Positions 52,650 to 63,145 are shown, counted from the stretch's first letter. The stretch: 64,000 nt of DNA from Gemelliphila palaticanis (GCA_013415235.1 JACBYF010000003.1:62001-126000); one strand, 5' to 3'. The notes: generated from the letters alone by a model not told the origin. Numbers and translations: made by a program.

Positions 52650-53813
52650 CTAAACAGCTGTGTCTTCTGTTATTACTTCATTTTTTGGTATAACTGTTAT
52701 CATATCATTACCAAGTTGTATTTCTTTATGACCTACTGTTACACCTTCTTTAATAACTGCATTTTCTGCTATTATAGAATTATAAACTTTAGCACCTTTT
52801 TCTATTTTAGCTCCTTGCATTATTATACTTCCTATTACTTCTGCTCCTTCTTCTACTACTACTGCAGATGATAATATTGATTCATGTAAATACCCTCTAA
52901 TAGTAGAACCATCCGAAACCATAGATTTACTAATTTTTGCTCCACTAGCTACAAATTGTGGCATTAATTGATTATGACGATAGTATATTCTCCATAAAGG
53001 ATCATGTATATTAAAACTTGCATCATATTTAATTAAGTCCATGTTAGCTTCCCATAAACTTTCTATAGTTCCAACATCTTTCCAATATCCATTGAAAGGA
53101 AAGGCATAAATACTTTTACCTTCATTTAACATACTAGGTATTATATTTTTACCAAAATCATTCTCACTATTTTCATCTTGTTCATCTTTTATTAAATATT
53201 CTTTCAGCACTTTCCAATTGAATATATATATACCCATAGATGCTTTTGTAGATATTGGATGTTCTGGTTTTTCAACAAATTCTTCTACTCTTAAATCTGC
53301 ATTAGTATTTAAAATACCAAATCTTTTAGCTTCTTCCATTGTTACAGATATATGAGCTATAGTTAAGTCAGCATTTTTTTCTTTATGAAACCTAAGCATT
53401 TCTGCATAGTTCATTTTATAAATATGATCTCCCGAAAGAACTAATACATACTCAGGATCATACTGCTCTAAATATTTAATATTTTGATATATCGCATTAG
53501 CAGTCCCCTTGTACCATTCTCCACTTTTACCAGCTGTATATGGCGGTAATATTGATAAACCTCCATTCATTCTGTCTAAATCCCAAGGTTGACCATTTCC
53601 CATGTATGAGTTAAGCTCAAGCGGCATAAACTGTGTAAGAACTCCTACTGTAGATATACCTGAATTTACACAGTTTGATAGTGGAAAATCTATAATTCTA
53701 TATTTACCTCCAAATGGAACTGCCGGTTTTGCCATATCTTTAGTTAAAGCATGTAACCTAGTCCCTTGTCCTCCTGCTAGTAGCATTGCTACTATTTCTT
53801 TCTTTGTTGCCAT
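52650..53813 (-). CDS. glgC: Glucose-1-phosphate adenylyltransferase
   Basis: Makes ADP-glucose from ATP and glucose-1-phosphate, the controlled step of glycogen synthesis. 387 residues. Catalytic loop [20 protein letters not shown] (13-32) and [10 protein letters not shown] (48-57), substrate site near GTANAIYQN and [10 protein letters not shown], and a C-terminal beta-helix of hexapeptides. AAAGGAAT precedes the ATG. It lies between glgB and glgD, 24 and 10 bases apart from its neighbours. Confidence 0.97.
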   Translation of the reverse strand: MATKKEIVAMLLAGGQGTRLHALTKDMAKPAVPFGGKYRIIDFPLSNCVNSGISTVGVLTQFMPLELNSYMGNGQPWDLDRMNGGLSILPPYTAGKSGEWYKGTANAIYQNIKYLEQYDPEYVLVLSGDHIYKMNYAEMLRFHKEKNADLTIAHISVTMEEAKRFGILNTNADLRVEEFVEKPEHPISTKASMGIYIFNWKVLKEYLIKDEQDENSENDFGKNIIPSMLNEGKSIYAFPFNGYWKDVGTIESLWEANMDLIKYDASFNIHDPLWRIYYRHNQLMPQFVASGAKISKSMVSDGSTIRGYLHESILSSAVVVEEGAEVIGSIIMQGAKIEKGAKVYNSIIAENAVIKEGVTVGHKEIQLGNDMITVIPKNEVITEDTAV

Positions 53814-53837
53814 AATCTTATTCCTTTCTATATATTA

Positions 53838-55700
53838 TTAATATTTTTTAGTTATATACATAGTTGAAAATGGAGGTATGTTTACTTTTAGAGTATAATC
53901 AAACTCTCCCATTTTTTCTTTTGTAGTTCTTAAACTTCTATTTATTAATCCAGAACCACCAAATTTCTTAGCATCGGAATTAAGTAATACCTTATAACTT
54001 CCAAAACTATCTACACCTATTGGATAATTATTTAATGTTTGTGATGAAAAATTAGAAATTACTAATACATCTTTATCTGTAGTTGATTTTCTTGAAAAAG
54101 CAAAAACATTGTTATCTCTATCTTCTACAACATGCCATTTAAAACCTTCCCAAGAACGTTCATCCGACCAAAATACAGAATTTGATGCATAAATTTTGTT
54201 AAGCTCTTTAACAAATTTCTGATTATCTTTATGTTTTGGATAATCTAGTAAAAACCAATCTAATTCTCTACTTTCATCCCATTCGATAAACTGTGCAATT
54301 TCAATCCCCATAAATGTTAGTTTCTTACCAGGATGGGCATACATATAACCTAAAAATGCTTTTAAATTTGCAAATTTATCTTCGTAAGATAAAGGTGCTT
54401 TATCTAGAAGTGATTTTTTACCGTGAACTACTTCATCATGAGATATCGGTAAAACATAATTTTCAGAAAAAGCATACATCATAGAAAATGTCATTTTGTC
54501 ATGGACTCCTTTTCTGAAAAATGGGTCTATTTCTAAATATTCTAAACTATCATTCATCCAGCCCATATTCCATTTAAAATCAAATCCTAGTCCTCCAACA
54601 CTTGGATGTTCTGTAACTTTAGGATAACTAGTAGATTCTTCTGCTATCATAGATACACCAGGATATTCAACTTTTACATATTCATTTAAATCTTGTAAAA
54701 ATTTTATAGCTTCTAAGTTCTCAAAACCACCATTTATATTTCTAGCAGATTCGTGTTCTTCTCTACAATAATTAAGATATATCATAGAAGATACTGCATC
54801 AACTCTAATTCCATCTATATGATACTTTTCTAACCAATAAGAAGCACTAGAGCCTAAAAACGAAATAACTTCGTTACGTCCAAAATCAAAAACTCTGGTT
54901 CCCCAACCTTTATGTTCTTGTTTTCTAGTATCAGAATATTCATAACAACAACCACCATCAAATTCATAAAGACCGTGTGCATCTTTTGTAAAATGTCCAG
55001 GTACCCAGTCCAATATTACACCTATATTATTTTGATGACACTTATCAACAAAATACATAAAATCATGTGGTGTTCCGTACCTAGAAGTAGGGGCAAAATA
55101 TCCTGTTGCTTGGTAGCCCCAAGACTTGTCATAAGGATACTCTGTTATTGGAAGGAGTTCAACATGAGTATAATTCATACTTTTTACGTAAGATACTAAC
55201 TCATCAGCTAACTGTCGATAACTTAAAAAATCTTCTCCATTTTTTTTCCAAGAGCCTAGCTGAACCTCATAAATATTCATAGGCTTGACATAAGGTACTT
55301 CTCTTTTCTTCATCCATTTTTCATCATTCCATTTATAACCTTCAATATTATAAACTTTAGATGCTGTTTTCGGTCTAGTTTCGTAATGATATGCATAAGG
55401 ATCAGACTTTAATATTTCTTCTCCTGACTGCGTTACAATTAAATATTTGTAACTATCATACAAACTAACCCCGTAAACTTTACATTCGTATAGACCCGCA
55501 TCATTTATAGGACTACACTTATATTTTTTCATATCCCAACTACAAAAATCACCTGTTACATATACTTCTTTGGCATTTGGTGCCCAAACTCTAAAAGTAC
55601 AAAAATCTTCTTCTAAAAAAGAACCTAAATAGTCATAACTTTTAAAATTAACTCCATTATGAAAATAATAAGCTGCTAAATTTTCTTTTCTATTCTCCAC
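53838..55700 (-). CDS. glgB: 1,4-alpha-glucan branching enzyme
   Basis: GH13 enzyme that introduces alpha-1,6 branches. About 620 residues: N-terminal CBM48 (about 25-115, FRVWAPNAKEVYVTGDFCSW), catalytic barrel with nucleophile Asp in GIRVDAVSSM, acid Glu in MIAEEST and SHDEVVHGK, and a C-terminal beta domain. The frame opens at TTG (55703) with GTG next (55700); the GTG is seven bases from GGAGG and is preferred. First gene of the glg operon; I see no strong consensus promoter before it. Confidence 0.96.
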   Translation of the reverse strand: MENRKENLAAYYFHNGVNFKSYDYLGSFLEEDFCTFRVWAPNAKEVYVTGDFCSWDMKKYKCSPINDAGLYECKVYGVSLYDSYKYLIVTQSGEEILKSDPYAYHYETRPKTASKVYNIEGYKWNDEKWMKKREVPYVKPMNIYEVQLGSWKKNGEDFLSYRQLADELVSYVKSMNYTHVELLPITEYPYDKSWGYQATGYFAPTSRYGTPHDFMYFVDKCHQNNIGVILDWVPGHFTKDAHGLYEFDGGCCYEYSDTRKQEHKGWGTRVFDFGRNEVISFLGSSASYWLEKYHIDGIRVDAVSSMIYLNYCREEHESARNINGGFENLEAIKFLQDLNEYVKVEYPGVSMIAEESTSYPKVTEHPSVGGLGFDFKWNMGWMNDSLEYLEIDPFFRKGVHDKMTFSMMYAFSENYVLPISHDEVVHGKKSLLDKAPLSYEDKFANLKAFLGYMYAHPGKKLTFMGIEIAQFIEWDESRELDWFLLDYPKHKDNQKFVKELNKIYASNSVFWSDERSWEGFKWHVVEDRDNNVFAFSRKSTTDKDVLVISNFSSQTLNNYPIGVDSFGSYKVLLNSDAKKFGGSGLINRSLRTTKEKMGEFDYTLKVNIPPFSTMYITKKY

Positions 55701-55772
55701 CAAATCTCCTCCTTCAATTAATATTATATAGTTATATTTTACTATATTTTATAAAAAAATAACATTGTTTGA

Positions 55773-55802
55773 TTGCAAAAAAATACACTTTTTTTATATA
55801 AT
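55773..55802 (+). promoter_or_regulatory. Promoter of the GH13 amylase gene
   Basis: -35 TTGCAA (55773-55778), 18-bp spacer, -10 TATAAT (55797-55802). The predicted leader is about 100 nt and has no ribosome site before the upstream ATG 55829. Confidence 0.65.
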
Positions 55803-55912
55803 ATAATTATAATTGTGTATAAATATGAATGTTTGCAGAAAATGTATATATTTTCATGATGTTTTCGTTCGTATTTTCATTATATTGTATTTTTAGAGAG
55901 GATTTTGAAAAA

Positions 55913-57781
55913 ATGAACAGTAGTATAATATTTAACCCTATTAATAATAAGTATCCTAAAGGATCTGTTTCAAACAATCAAAATATAACTTTTAATGTTT
56001 TAATAAAAAAAGATTTCTTTTTTAATAAGCTATCTTTAATCATTTTTGATGATTTTAATAACAAAATAAAAAATATAGAACTTAAAAAAAAATCATCAGA
56101 ACAAAATGAATATAACATTTTTTCAGTAGAATTAGAGCCTCTAACTTCAGGTTTATACTTTTACTATTTTGAAGTAGAATTTAACGACTTTACTGCGTAC
56201 ATAAAAAATAACAAACTAAACGCTCATATAACTAAAGATTACGATGAGTTTCCTATGTGGCAACTATCTATCCACAATCACGACTTCAAAACTCCAAACT
56301 GGTTTAAAGGAACTATAATGTACCAAATTTTTCCAGATAGATTCAAAAAGAGCGATAATTTCAAGCAATTAGAAATTCCTAAAAATGAAAAAGATAGATT
56401 TATCCATGAAGAATGGACAGCAATACCTCACTCTTCTATAACTCACAAAAATTATCGTGCAAAAGATTTTTATAAGGGGAATTTAGAAGGTATAAGAGAA
56501 GAAAAAGCATATTTTAAAAACTTAAATATAGATAGCATATACTTTAATCCAATAGTAGAAAGCGCTGAAAACCATAGATACTCAACTGCCGACTATTTCA
56601 AAGTTGACCCATACTTCGCTACAAATGAAGAATTTGAAAAGTTCTGTGGCGAGTTTAAAAATGATGGTATAAAAATTATTTTAGACGGAGTATTTAGCCA
56701 TACAGGATCTGATAGTATATATTTCAATAGAGATAACAACTATAATTCTTTAGGAGCTTACAATTCAAAAGACTCTAAATACTATCCTTGGTTTGATTTT
56801 ATGAATTTTCCCAATGAATACAACTCTTGGTGGGGATTCGATAATCTACCTACAGTTAATAAAAACAACGAAGATTTTTTAAAATTTGTTACCGAAAAAG
56901 ATAATGGTGTAGTAAACTATTGGCAAAAATTAGGTATAGCCGGTTGGCGACTAGATGTGGCAGATGAATTTCCTGATAAATTTTTAGACGAGATAAGAAC
57001 TAGCGCTAAATCATTTGATGAAGAAGCTATAATAATAGGAGAAGTTTGGGAAGATGCTTCTAACAAGATGGCTTATGGGCAAAGAAGAAGATATTTCCAA
57101 GGGAAACAACTTGATAGTGTTATGAACTATCCTTGGAGAGAAGCTATAATAAATTTTGTAAAAAACAAAGATGCCAAAGAATTTGAATTCCAAATAAATA
57201 ATCTTGTAGAAAACTATCCTAAAGAAGCGCTAAATAGTCTTATGAACTTACTATCTAGCCATGATATGCCAAGAATATTAACTGCATTAGCAGTCAATGA
57301 TGCAAAAAATTATCCTGTAGAAAAACGCCTAGAATATGTTTTAACTAAAGAAAAATATAGCGAAGTAAAAGAACTATCTAAATTTGCTGCGTTTATTCAG
57401 TTCACTTTACCTGGCGTTCCTTCTATTTATTACGGTGATGAAATTGGTATGTATGGATTTACAGACCCTTACAATAGACTAGGTTTTGATAGAGATAATA
57501 TTGATAATGATCTTTTAGAGTTTTATAAAAAACTAACAAAATTTAGAAATGACAACAAAAATAGTTTTAAAGATAACTTTGAATTTGTAAGTAGTAAAGA
57601 CGGCTTAATAGCATATATAAGAAATAATATTTTATGTGTAGTTAATATTAGCAATGAGCCAAAAGTTATAGAAAATTATACAAATGGCGAAGTAATATTT
57701 GGTAATAATAAAGAAGCTGTATTCACCAAATACGGAGTTGTAATACCTAAAAATAGCTACATAGCGATAGAAGTTAAGTAA
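55913..57781 (+). CDS. GH13 alpha-amylase family enzyme (neopullulanase/cyclomaltodextrinase-like)
   Basis: A cytosolic alpha-glucan hydrolase of 622 residues. N-terminal CBM34-like beta domain (about 1-125), then the barrel: YQIFPDRF (about 143-150), ILDGVFSH, nucleophile Asp in GWRLDVADEFPD, acid Glu in IIGEVWED, and Asp in LSSHDMPRI, then a C-terminal beta domain. The frame opens at 55829 with a hydrophobic stretch that would mimic a signal, but GAGAGG lies before ATG 55913, where the CBM-like part starts. Divergent from glgB; probably degrades maltodextrins or glycogen limit fragments. Confidence 0.9.
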   Translation: MNSSIIFNPINNKYPKGSVSNNQNITFNVLIKKDFFFNKLSLIIFDDFNNKIKNIELKKKSSEQNEYNIFSVELEPLTSGLYFYYFEVEFNDFTAYIKNNKLNAHITKDYDEFPMWQLSIHNHDFKTPNWFKGTIMYQIFPDRFKKSDNFKQLEIPKNEKDRFIHEEWTAIPHSSITHKNYRAKDFYKGNLEGIREEKAYFKNLNIDSIYFNPIVESAENHRYSTADYFKVDPYFATNEEFEKFCGEFKNDGIKIILDGVFSHTGSDSIYFNRDNNYNSLGAYNSKDSKYYPWFDFMNFPNEYNSWWGFDNLPTVNKNNEDFLKFVTEKDNGVVNYWQKLGIAGWRLDVADEFPDKFLDEIRTSAKSFDEEAIIIGEVWEDASNKMAYGQRRRYFQGKQLDSVMNYPWREAIINFVKNKDAKEFEFQINNLVENYPKEALNSLMNLLSSHDMPRILTALAVNDAKNYPVEKRLEYVLTKEKYSEVKELSKFAAFIQFTLPGVPSIYYGDEIGMYGFTDPYNRLGFDRDNIDNDLLEFYKKLTKFRNDNKNSFKDNFEFVSSKDGLIAYIRNNILCVVNISNEPKVIENYTNGEVIFGNNKEAVFTKYGVVIPKNSYIAIEVK

Positions 57782-57789
57782 ATCAAAAA

Positions 57790-57838
57790 AATAAAAAAGT
57801 TTAGTGTTCATAATTTATAAACACTAAACTTTTTTATT
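57790..57838. terminator. Bidirectional terminator between the amylase and cstA
   Basis: A 19-bp perfect stem (57790-57808 with 57820-57838) with T runs on both strands for the convergent genes. Confidence 0.93.
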
Positions 57839-57847
57839 TTGTATTTT

Positions 57848-59305
57848 CTAGTCTTCTTTAAATTTACCTATATCTTTTATTGAGTGTTTGTAGAAGTATA
57901 CTGTAGTTCCTACAGTAAGAACTGCTGCGATTATATAAGATATATTTAATGGTATATTAAATCCAATTTTTTCAGATAATATATATGTATATATTTGGTA
58001 TAGCATAAATATACCTGGAATTAATGTAACTAAATAATTTTTCTTATTAACTATTAAGTATTTTGTAGATACAAATAACGCTATAACTGCTGTAGCTTGG
58101 TTAGCCCAGTTAAAGTAACGCCATAGTATTTCAAAATCCATTTTTGTTAAGATATAAGCTATAACAAATATTGGTAATGTTATAACTAATTTATGGAACA
58201 TTTTTCTTTGTGGTAATTTTATGTATTCTGCGATAGTTAAACGTAACGCTCTGAATGCTGAGTTACCAGAAGTTATAGGTAAAACTATTACACCTAATAT
58301 AGCAAGAGTTCCTAAAGTAGAACCTAACATAAGAATAGAAACTTTGTCTACTATTACTGAAGGTGTCCCTTGTTTAATTAATTCATATAAAGTTTGCCCT
58401 TCAAATAAAGCCATAGCTGCTGATGCCCAAATCATAGCTATAACACCCTCTGCAATCATCATTCCGTAGAAGATAAATCTACCTTGTTTTTCATTTTGAA
58501 TTGTTCTTGAAATCATAGGTGATTGTGTAGCATGGAATCCAGAAAGTGCCCCACATGAAATAGTAAAAAATAATACAGGGAATATACTTACTGCATTTGG
58601 ATGCATATTAGTTAAAGAACTGAAAGTTAATTCTTTTAATTGATAAGTACTGTTGTTATTATAAAGTAAACTTACCCCTATTGAGAAAGTACTTATAACC
58701 ATTATAAATCCAAATATAGGGTATATCCAACCTATTATCTTATCAATTGGTAATATTGTAGATAATAAATAATAGAAGAATATACAACAAATAATAATTA
58801 ATAAAGCCGTTGCTGATGTTTTATCTACTAAAGAATAAGTAGATAAAGTTTGTTGAATTAATTTAGCTGGTGATAAAACGAATACTACACCAACTAAAAG
58901 TAATAGTATGGCAGAAAAAGCATTAACTGCATGACGCATACCATTTCCAATATATTTACCTGCTAAAGTAGGTAAGAAAGCCCCCTTATTTCTTAAAGAA
59001 ATCATCCCTATATAATAATCATGAACAGCTCCAGCAAATATACACCCTAGAACTATCCAAATAAATGCAACAGGTCCATATAACGCACCTAGTATCGGTC
59101 CAAATACCGGTCCAGTACCTGCTATATTTAATAATTGTATTATAGCGTTTTTAGGCTTATTCATAGGAACATAGTCACTACCATCTTGCATTGCATATGC
59201 AGGTGTTTTCTTATCCGGATTTATAGCGAAATTCTTCTCTACATAAGACCCGTAAATAAAGTATCCTATTATTAAACATAAAACACTTATAATAAATGTA
59301 ATCAT
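57848..59305 (-). CDS. cstA: Carbon starvation protein CstA family transporter
   Basis: 485 residues with about 13-14 membrane helices; short Firmicute form of the CstA/BtsT peptide or pyruvate transporters (the enterobacterial ones are about 700 residues). Landmarks: MQDGSDYVPMNKPKNAIIQL (about 40-59), NIAGTGPVFGPILGALYGP, GAVHDYYIGMISLRNKGA and SGFHATQSPMISRTIQNEKQ (about 255-274). Substrate (pyruvate or peptides) is unknown. AGGAGG precedes the ATG. Own consensus promoter. Confidence 0.94.
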   Translation of the reverse strand: MITFIISVLCLIIGYFIYGSYVEKNFAINPDKKTPAYAMQDGSDYVPMNKPKNAIIQLLNIAGTGPVFGPILGALYGPVAFIWIVLGCIFAGAVHDYYIGMISLRNKGAFLPTLAGKYIGNGMRHAVNAFSAILLLLVGVVFVLSPAKLIQQTLSTYSLVDKTSATALLIIICCIFFYYLLSTILPIDKIIGWIYPIFGFIMVISTFSIGVSLLYNNNSTYQLKELTFSSLTNMHPNAVSIFPVLFFTISCGALSGFHATQSPMISRTIQNEKQGRFIFYGMMIAEGVIAMIWASAAMALFEGQTLYELIKQGTPSVIVDKVSILMLGSTLGTLAILGVIVLPITSGNSAFRALRLTIAEYIKLPQRKMFHKLVITLPIFVIAYILTKMDFEILWRYFNWANQATAVIALFVSTKYLIVNKKNYLVTLIPGIFMLYQIYTYILSEKIGFNIPLNISYIIAAVLTVGTTVYFYKHSIKDIGKFKED

Positions 59306-59398
59306 AATTACCTCCTAAAAATATAATTTATAATGTTAAGAATTAAAATTTAAAATTAGTTATTTAATTTATATATTAATCTCAATACACAAATATTA

Positions 59399-59427
59399 AT
59401 TATATTAAAATACATTAAAATTGTCAA
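59399..59427 (-). promoter_or_regulatory. Promoter of cstA
   Basis: On the minus strand: -35 TTGACA (59427-59422), 17-bp spacer, -10 TATAAT (59404-59399), both consensus. Leader about 85 nt. Confidence 0.9.
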
Positions 59428-59429
59428 TG

Positions 59430-59622
59430 GTAATTTTTTATTTTTATTTTAAAAGAGATAAAAACCTTGTTTTACCTGTATTTACAAACTACTTAATTAT
59501 ATTCTGATTATAAATTTTTATTCAGGCTATAAATCTAATAATACAGAGTTAAATAATTAATTATACATTTTTATTATTATTTTAGTTTACAATTAAATTT
59601 AGAAATATTATAATTGAGTAAT
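59430..59622. other. AT-rich intergenic stretch without a gene
   Basis: No coding frame with a ribosome site on either strand. It separates the cstA promoter from the large mtn terminator structure. Nothing else is recognised. Confidence 0.6.
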
Positions 59623-59751
59623 AAAAAAAGAAGTTGAAAATAAAGCTAAACATTAATAAGATAAAATTTTAATACCTTATAATATCAACTTTCTAAGTTA
59701 TAAAATCTAGTTAATAATGATTATATAACTTTTTAATCAACTTCTTTTTTT
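59623..59751 (-). terminator. Large terminator structure after mtn with two alternative 5' arms
   Basis: A perfect 15-bp outer stem (59623-59637 with 59737-59751) next to a T tract on the minus strand encloses about 100 nt. Inside, TCAACTT at 59685-59691 can pair with the same AAGTTGA (59631-59637), so two folds compete; AAGTTATA / TATAACTT is a further inner hairpin. Confidence 0.7.
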
Positions 59752-59755
59752 ATAT

Positions 59756-60439
59756 CTAATTTAATTGTGTTAATAATTCTGTAGTTAATATAGATGAATT
59801 TTGGGCAGCTATTTGTAAAAACTCATCAAAAGTTACTCTATTACCTTCTTCTGCTAAATCACTGACACTTCTACATACTATAAACTTGACTCCAAAGTTG
59901 TAGCATGTTTGCGCTATTGCCGCAGCTTCCATCTCTACAGCTTGCATTAAAGGAAACTTATTTAAAATCTCTAATTTTCTATTTTTATCAGAAATAAATG
60001 AATCAGATGTACCCACTAATCCATAATGAACATTATTAGGTAGATTTATCTTTCTTGATAAATCTACTAAATAGTTATCACTAGTATAAGTTGCTGGCAT
60101 TTGAGGAACTTGACCAAATTCATAACCAAAATGAGTTGCATCAACATCAAAATAAGTTGTTTCTGTTGCTACTATCATATCTCCTACTGCCATTCCTTTT
60201 TTTAAAGCACCACAACTACCTATATTTATAACATAATCTACCTCATAATTATTAAGTAATATAGATGTTGCTATCGCTGCATTTACTTTACCTGGTTTAG
60301 ATAACATAAGAACTATATTTTTATTTTCATACAATCCTTCATAAAACTCTACATGAGCTATTTTTTTTATTTGTAAGTTCTCTATTTTAGCTTTTATAAT
60401 AGCTACTTCTTCTGGCATTGCTCCTATTAATGCTATCAT
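59756..60439 (-). CDS. mtn: 5'-Methylthioadenosine/S-adenosylhomocysteine nucleosidase
   Basis: Hydrolyses MTA and SAH to adenine, clearing SAM by-products and feeding AI-2 synthesis. 227 residues. Motifs: IALIGAMPEEVAI with Glu10/Glu11 near the active site, INIGSCGALKKGMAVGD (about 71-87), AVEMEAAAIAQTC (about 167-179) and CRSVSDLAEEG with the catalytic Asp near residue 196. GGTGA precedes the ATG, eight bases after greA. Last gene of the U32-udk-greA-mtn cluster. Confidence 0.97.
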   Translation of the reverse strand: MIALIGAMPEEVAIIKAKIENLQIKKIAHVEFYEGLYENKNIVLMLSKPGKVNAAIATSILLNNYEVDYVINIGSCGALKKGMAVGDMIVATETTYFDVDATHFGYEFGQVPQMPATYTSDNYLVDLSRKINLPNNVHYGLVGTSDSFISDKNRKLEILNKFPLMQAVEMEAAAIAQTCYNFGVKFIVCRSVSDLAEEGNRVTFDEFLQIAAQNSSILTTELLTQLN

Positions 60440-60446
60440 AATTCAC

Positions 60447-60935
60447 CTATTGAACTTTTACTATTTTTATTTCCATAGTATCTTCTGGTCCAGTTGGTAA
60501 AGATACTTTTACAACATCACCAATTTCTTTTCCTAAAAGAGCTTGAGCTACTGGTGATTCATTAGAAATTTTATATTCAAATGGATTTGCTTCTGCACTA
60601 CCTACGATTTTATAAGTTTCTTCTTCTCCATCAGGCATTTCTATATAAGTTACAGTATGACCTAAACGTATAGTGTTACTTTTATCGTCTATTTTTATGA
60701 TTTTAGCATAACGGATCATTTGTTCCATTTCTAAAATCTTTTGTTCGATAAATCCTTGCTCATCTTTTGCTGCATCATACTCAGAGTTCTCAGATAAATC
60801 CCCAAAACTACGTGCAATTTTAATTTTTTCTATTACTTCTGGTCTTTTTACTTTTTTATAATGTTCTAATTCTTCTACTAATTTATCATAACCTTCTTGG
60901 GTCATTTGATATTCTAATACTTCTTCTATTGCCAT
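60447..60935 (-). CDS. greA: Transcription elongation factor GreA
   Basis: Rescues backtracked RNA polymerase by stimulating cleavage of the RNA 3' end. 162 residues. N-terminal coiled coil (about 1-80) with acidic tip in [13 protein letters not shown] (about 50-62), then FKBP-like C-terminal domain with [14 protein letters not shown] (about 130-143). Length normal. AAGGAG precedes the ATG. Order udk-greA-mtn resembles Bacillus. Confidence 0.98.
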   Translation of the reverse strand: MAIEEVLEYQMTQEGYDKLVEELEHYKKVKRPEVIEKIKIARSFGDLSENSEYDAAKDEQGFIEQKILEMEQMIRYAKIIKIDDKSNTIRLGHTVTYIEMPDGEEETYKIVGSAEANPFEYKISNESPVAQALLGKEIGDVVKVSLPTGPEDTMEIKIVKVQ

Positions 60936-60991
60936 TTTATGCTCCTTAATTTGTATAATTTTCTAATAGGTATATTATATATTTTTTTTTA

Positions 60992-61612
60992 TTATTTTTC
61001 TAGTATAGATTTTATTTTTGTTATAAGTATATCTACAGCTATATCGTTATAACCACCATCAGGTATTATTATATCTGCATATTGTTTAGTAGGCTGTATG
61101 TATTGTTCATGCATAGGTCTTACTGACGTTAAGTATTGGTTAATAACTGATTCTACACTTCTACCACGTTCATTCATATCTCTTAATAAACGGCGCAATA
61201 TTCTTATATCACTAGGTGTATCAACAAATATTTTAATATCTAAAAAATCTCGTATAGTTTTTGAATAAAGACCAAATAATCCTTCTACAATTATTATATC
61301 TTTTGGTTCTTGAACTACAATTTCTTTACTTCTAGTATGATTAACGTAATCATATCTAGGCATTTCAACAGTTTTTCCTTCTATTAAGTCTAAAAGTTGG
61401 CTACATAATAATTCATTGTCAAAAGCATCTGGATGATCGTAGTTAGTTTTTATTCTCTCTTCCATTGTCATATGACTTTGATCTTTATAGTAATAATCTT
61501 GTTCTATTAGAACCACTTTTTCTTTTGTAAGTTCTTCTATTATCCTTTTTGTAACAGTAGTTTTTCCACTACCACTTCCACCTACAATTCCGATTACTTT
61601 TGGCCTTTTCAT
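60992..61612 (-). CDS. udk: Uridine kinase
   Basis: Phosphorylates uridine and cytidine in pyrimidine salvage. 206 residues. P-loop GGSGSGKTT (11-19), [12 protein letters not shown] (about 59-70), [20 protein letters not shown] (about 109-128) and the lid [20 protein letters not shown]. The ATG overlaps the stop of the U32 gene (TAATG), so translation is coupled. Gene order as in Bacillus yrrN-yrrO-udk-greA. Confidence 0.97.
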   Translation of the reverse strand: MKRPKVIGIVGGSGSGKTTVTKRIIEELTKEKVVLIEQDYYYKDQSHMTMEERIKTNYDHPDAFDNELLCSQLLDLIEGKTVEMPRYDYVNHTRSKEIVVQEPKDIIIVEGLFGLYSKTIRDFLDIKIFVDTPSDIRILRRLLRDMNERGRSVESVINQYLTSVRPMHEQYIQPTKQYADIIIPDGGYNDIAVDILITKIKSILEK

Positions 61613-62886
61613 TACCTTGCACCAATTTCCTTTCTCATCATATTTTGTTTAAATACTTTACTGTCTATTTTTGTTCTAACTATTTGAAGAGGATGTCTTG
61701 CTGCATCAATAAGATCTCCATCTTCATCATATATTTCACCTATTATTTGTTCAAAACTATCTATTTCAGGTCCAAAAAATTCTACTTTATCTCCTGTTTT
61801 AAAGTGATTTCTTTGTTGAATAGTAGCTACTCCTGTCTCTTCATCATAATGTAAAACTTGACCTATAAAGTCAAAGTTTGTTTTCTTTCCACCTTGGTTA
61901 CCAAACATTTGTTCTTTATATGTAGGTATATTGTAGAAAAATGAAGATGCAGTATCTCTATTAGCACACTTGTAAAGTTCTAATTTATACGCAGGAGTCA
62001 TTTCAAAGTTATCTGGATCTGCACAATAATCATCTATTAATTTTCTATATACACTAGCTACTGTAGCAACATAATGAATAGATTTCATACGACCTTCTAC
62101 TTTTAGAGAATCTATACCTAACTCTATAATTTCTGGAACACTTTCTATTAAAGTTAAATCTTTAGGGCTCATAGCATAAGGATCTGCTCCTTCATTATAA
62201 AGTGCTTTGTCCTCATCTTCTCCTTCTTCGTAAAGATCATAGTTCCAACGGCAAGATTGACAACACCCACCTCTGTTACTATCACGAGCAGTCATATAAT
62301 TACTCAATGTACAACGTCCAGAGTAAGCTATACACATAGCTCCATGAACAAACATTTCTATTTCTACGTCTGTTTTTTCTCTTATTTCTTTGATTTCTTC
62401 ATATCCTGTTTCTCTAGCTAAAACTACCCTATGTACTCCTTCACTTTCCCAATATTGTACTTCTTTGTAGTTTGAAATAGATTGCTGTGTACTTATATGT
62501 ACCTCAACTTTAGGTGCAACTCTTTTACAAGTTTCAATTATATATGGGTCTGCTACTATTATACCACGAACTCCTGCATCTTGTAAGGCTATTAAAAATT
62601 CTTCTAATCCTCCAAAGTTTTCATTATGAGCTATAATATTAGCTGTAACATATATATCCGCACCATATCCTCGAGCAAAACCACAACCTTCTTTTATTTC
62701 TTCTATAGTAAAGTTATCTGCATTACTTCTAAGCCCAAATTCTTGTCCACCTAAAAATATTGCATCTGCTCCATAGTGAACTGCTATTTTTAATTTCTCC
62801 AAATTACCTGCAGGCATAAGTAATTCTGGTTTTTTTGTTATTACTCTTTTTCCATCTATTATTTCCGAAATTTTTTCTATTGCCAT
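61612..62886 (-). CDS. Peptidase U32 family protein (TrhP2/YrrO-like, tRNA hydroxylation)
   Basis: 424 residues of the U32 family. In Bacillus YrrN/YrrO (TrhP1/TrhP2) make 5-hydroxyuridine at tRNA position 34 from prephenate; they are unlikely to be peptidases. Motifs: [20 protein letters not shown] (about 18-37), [16 protein letters not shown] (about 177-192) and the cysteine cluster GGCCQSCRW. The only ATG with family-like N-terminus is 62886, but the AAGGAGG site is 31 bases upstream, see finding. The stop overlaps udk. The 346-bp gap before it is filled with repeats. Confidence 0.93.
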   Translation of the reverse strand: MAIEKISEIIDGKRVITKKPELLMPAGNLEKLKIAVHYGADAIFLGGQEFGLRSNADNFTIEEIKEGCGFARGYGADIYVTANIIAHNENFGGLEEFLIALQDAGVRGIIVADPYIIETCKRVAPKVEVHISTQQSISNYKEVQYWESEGVHRVVLARETGYEEIKEIREKTDVEIEMFVHGAMCIAYSGRCTLSNYMTARDSNRGGCCQSCRWNYDLYEEGEDEDKALYNEGADPYAMSPKDLTLIESVPEIIELGIDSLKVEGRMKSIHYVATVASVYRKLIDDYCADPDNFEMTPAYKLELYKCANRDTASSFFYNIPTYKEQMFGNQGGKKTNFDFIGQVLHYDEETGVATIQQRNHFKTGDKVEFFGPEIDSFEQIIGEIYDEDGDLIDAARHPLQIVRTKIDSKVFKQNMMRKEIGAR

Positions 62887-62953
62887 AAATTCAAAGTCAC
62901 ATTCAAGTATGACTTATCCTCCTTTTAATTTATTTCTTTAATATTTCCTTTAT

Positions 62954-63004
62954 AAACACTAACCAACCTTTATTATTCCTATAAAAGTTAAATACATTGT
63001 TTCT
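62954..63004. repeat. Intergenic hairpin repeat A, copy 1
   Basis: Hairpin of 51 bp with AAACACT at one end and a TTGTTT end, and inner stem AACCTTTAT / ATAAAAGTT. Same architecture as copies at 63092-63144 and 63182-63234, but more diverged. Confidence 0.75.
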
Positions 63005-63055
63005 TAAAATCTATTCATTTTATTTTTTAAGGACTTTTATTGCCTTTAGTTTCGA

Positions 63056-63086
63056 CAGAAAAACCTCCATTTAGGAGCTTTTTCTG
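63056..63086. repeat. Intergenic hairpin repeat B, copy 1
   Basis: CAGAAAAA-C-CTCC, loop ATTTA, GGAG-C-TTTTTCTG: an 8-bp stem, a C/C mismatch, a 4-bp stem and a 5-nt loop. Exactly 90 bp from copy 2. Confidence 0.85.
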
Positions 63087-63091
63087 CATAA

Positions 63092-63144
63092 GAACAACTA
63101 ACCAACTTTTATTATTCCTATAAGAGTTTACATATATTGTTTCT
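63092..63144. repeat. Intergenic hairpin repeat A, copy 2
   Basis: GAACAA...TTGTTTC ends with inner stem AACTTTTAT / ATAAGAGTT. Exactly 90 bp from copy 3. Confidence 0.8.
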
Positions 63145-63145
63145 C

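Noticed and set aside
55829..55912. Signal peptide or membrane anchor on the GH13 enzyme
   Set aside because: The hydrophobic codons precede the ribosome site of ATG 55913 and have no initiation signal of their own.
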